From Dermacentor variabilis (Eukaryota; Arthropoda; Arachnida; Ixodida; Ixodidae): a stretch of 64,000 nucleotides of DNA. The position numbers were made by a program, and so were the translations under genes. Below, piece after piece: positions 63,163 through 64,000 of the stretch. Numbering within the stretch: position 1 is the first letter of the stretch; each line of letters opens with the position of its first letter. Where the stretch lies: NCBI RefSeq assembly GCF_050947875.1, contig NC_134573.1, positions 49,362,115 through 49,426,114 of the forward strand, given 5' to 3'. Below the pieces are notes generated by a model. It searched no databases and was not told the origin of the DNA. It was given only the letters and a program-made list of their open reading frames with translations.

Positions 63163-64000
63163 GACAGGCCGCCATTGGAATCTGAACCTGGCAACGTTTA
63201 ACGTTAGAACGCTATCTAGTGAGGCGAGTCAAGCAGTGTTATTGGAGGAATTAGAGGGTAGTAAATGGGATATAATAGGGCTCAGTGAGGCTAGGAGGAC
63301 AAAAGAAGCATATACAGTGCTAAAAAGCGGGCATGTACTGTGTTACCGGGGCTTAGCGGAGAGACGAGAACTAGGAGTCGGATTCCTGATTAATAAGGAA
63401 ATAGCTGGTAACATACAGGAATTCTATAGCATAAACGAGAGGGTGGCAGGTCTTGTTGTGAAACTTAATAAGAGGTACAAATTGAAGGTGGTACAAGTCT
63501 ATGCCCCTACATGCAGTCATGATGACCAGGAAGTCGAAAGCTTTTATGAAGACGTGGAATCGGCGATGGGTAAAGTCAAAACAAAATACACTATACTGAT
63601 GGGCGACTTCAATGCCAGGGTAGGCAAGAAGCAGGCTGGAGAGAAGTCAGTGGGGGAATATGGCATAGGCTCTAGGAATAGCAGAGGAGAATTATTAGTA
63701 GAGTTTGCAGAACAGAATAATATGCGGATAATGAACACCTTTTTCCGCAAGCGGGTTAGTCGAAAGTGGACGTGGAGGAGCCCGAATGGTGAGACTAGAA
63801 ATGAAATCGACTTCATACTCTGCGCGAACCCTGGCATCATACAAGATGTAGACGTACTCGGCAAGGTACGCTGCAGTGACCATAGGATGGTAAGAACTCG
63901 AATTAGCCTAGACTTGAGGAGGGAACGGAAGAAACTGGTACACAAGAAGCCAATCAATGAGTTAGCGGTAAGAGGGAAACTAGAGGAATTCCGGATCAAG
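63163..64000 (+). mobile_element. RTE copy 5: endonuclease part, runs past the window
   Basis: Starts (5'-truncated) at GACAGGCCGCCATTGG and stays open in one plus-strand frame to the last base, about 279 codons: HWNLNLATFNVRTLSS, IIGLSEARRTKEAY, YRGLAERRELGVG, VQVYAPTCSHDDQE, ILMGDFNARVG, EIDFILCANPG, KVRCSDHRMVR. All endonuclease blocks are present. It closely matches copies 2 and 3. The first in-frame Met (MGKV, near 63566) is not the true start. RT should follow beyond 64000. Confidence 0.92.

Overview
The window looks like tick (Ixodida) nuclear DNA, probably from a metastriate hard tick. It is almost entirely transposable elements, most of them inserted into one another. The host assignment rests on repeats: several copies of a tRNA-headed SINE of the tick Ruka type, RTE non-LTR elements with (CAT)n tails, Ty3/gypsy elements, and TTAA-flanked or fold-back MITE-like elements. 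I found no convincing cellular protein gene, no true tRNA or rRNA gene and no CRISPR array. Family names come from motif reading; all identities are by eye.

Layout. 1-4.4 kb: unassigned DNA, a split SINE and a small LINE tail. 4.48-14.2 kb: an RTE element (copy 1, minus strand) that hosts a CR1/Jockey-like LINE fragment and a Ty3/gypsy element with 159-bp LTRs (gypsy-1); gypsy-1 in turn hosts an RNase H-bearing LINE tail with a 16-bp target duplication. 14.4-20.9 kb: LINE remnant, an older gypsy-2 lacking integrase, three copies of an unknown repeat, a palindromic element and a tRNA-type SINE. 21.7-23.0 kb: degenerate array with tRNA B-box-like motifs. 23.0-26.5 kb: nearly complete RTE copy 2, with a SINE inserted into its tRNA-like 5' head. 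26.9-28.8 kb: partial tandem units, then a large inverted repeat with a SINE in the loop.

28.57-40.52 kb: one 5'-truncated CR1/Jockey-like LINE split by two later insertions. The first is a 5.55-kb I/R1-group LINE with a 12-bp target duplication. The second is a 4.99-kb RTE insertion with a 13-bp target duplication whose interior is scrambled: inverted 949-bp arms around a patchwork of RTE pieces with recurring breakpoints. This is the most unusual object in the window. 40.5-47.7 kb: repeat-poorer DNA with two fold-back elements, a compound microsatellite and a SINE. 48.25-54.21 kb: an apparently intact 5.96-kb LINE with two open ORFs, a 13-bp target duplication and a hairpin-rich 5' leader, inserted into an older LINE of another family. 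54.2-62.0 kb: decayed LINEs and a truncated RTE copy 4. 63.16 kb to the end: RTE copy 5, plus strand, running out of the window.

The parts do not form a host pathway. The LINE at 48.25 kb and RTE copy 2 look most recently capable of moving; the rest are dead or non-autonomous copies that record several rounds of insertion.
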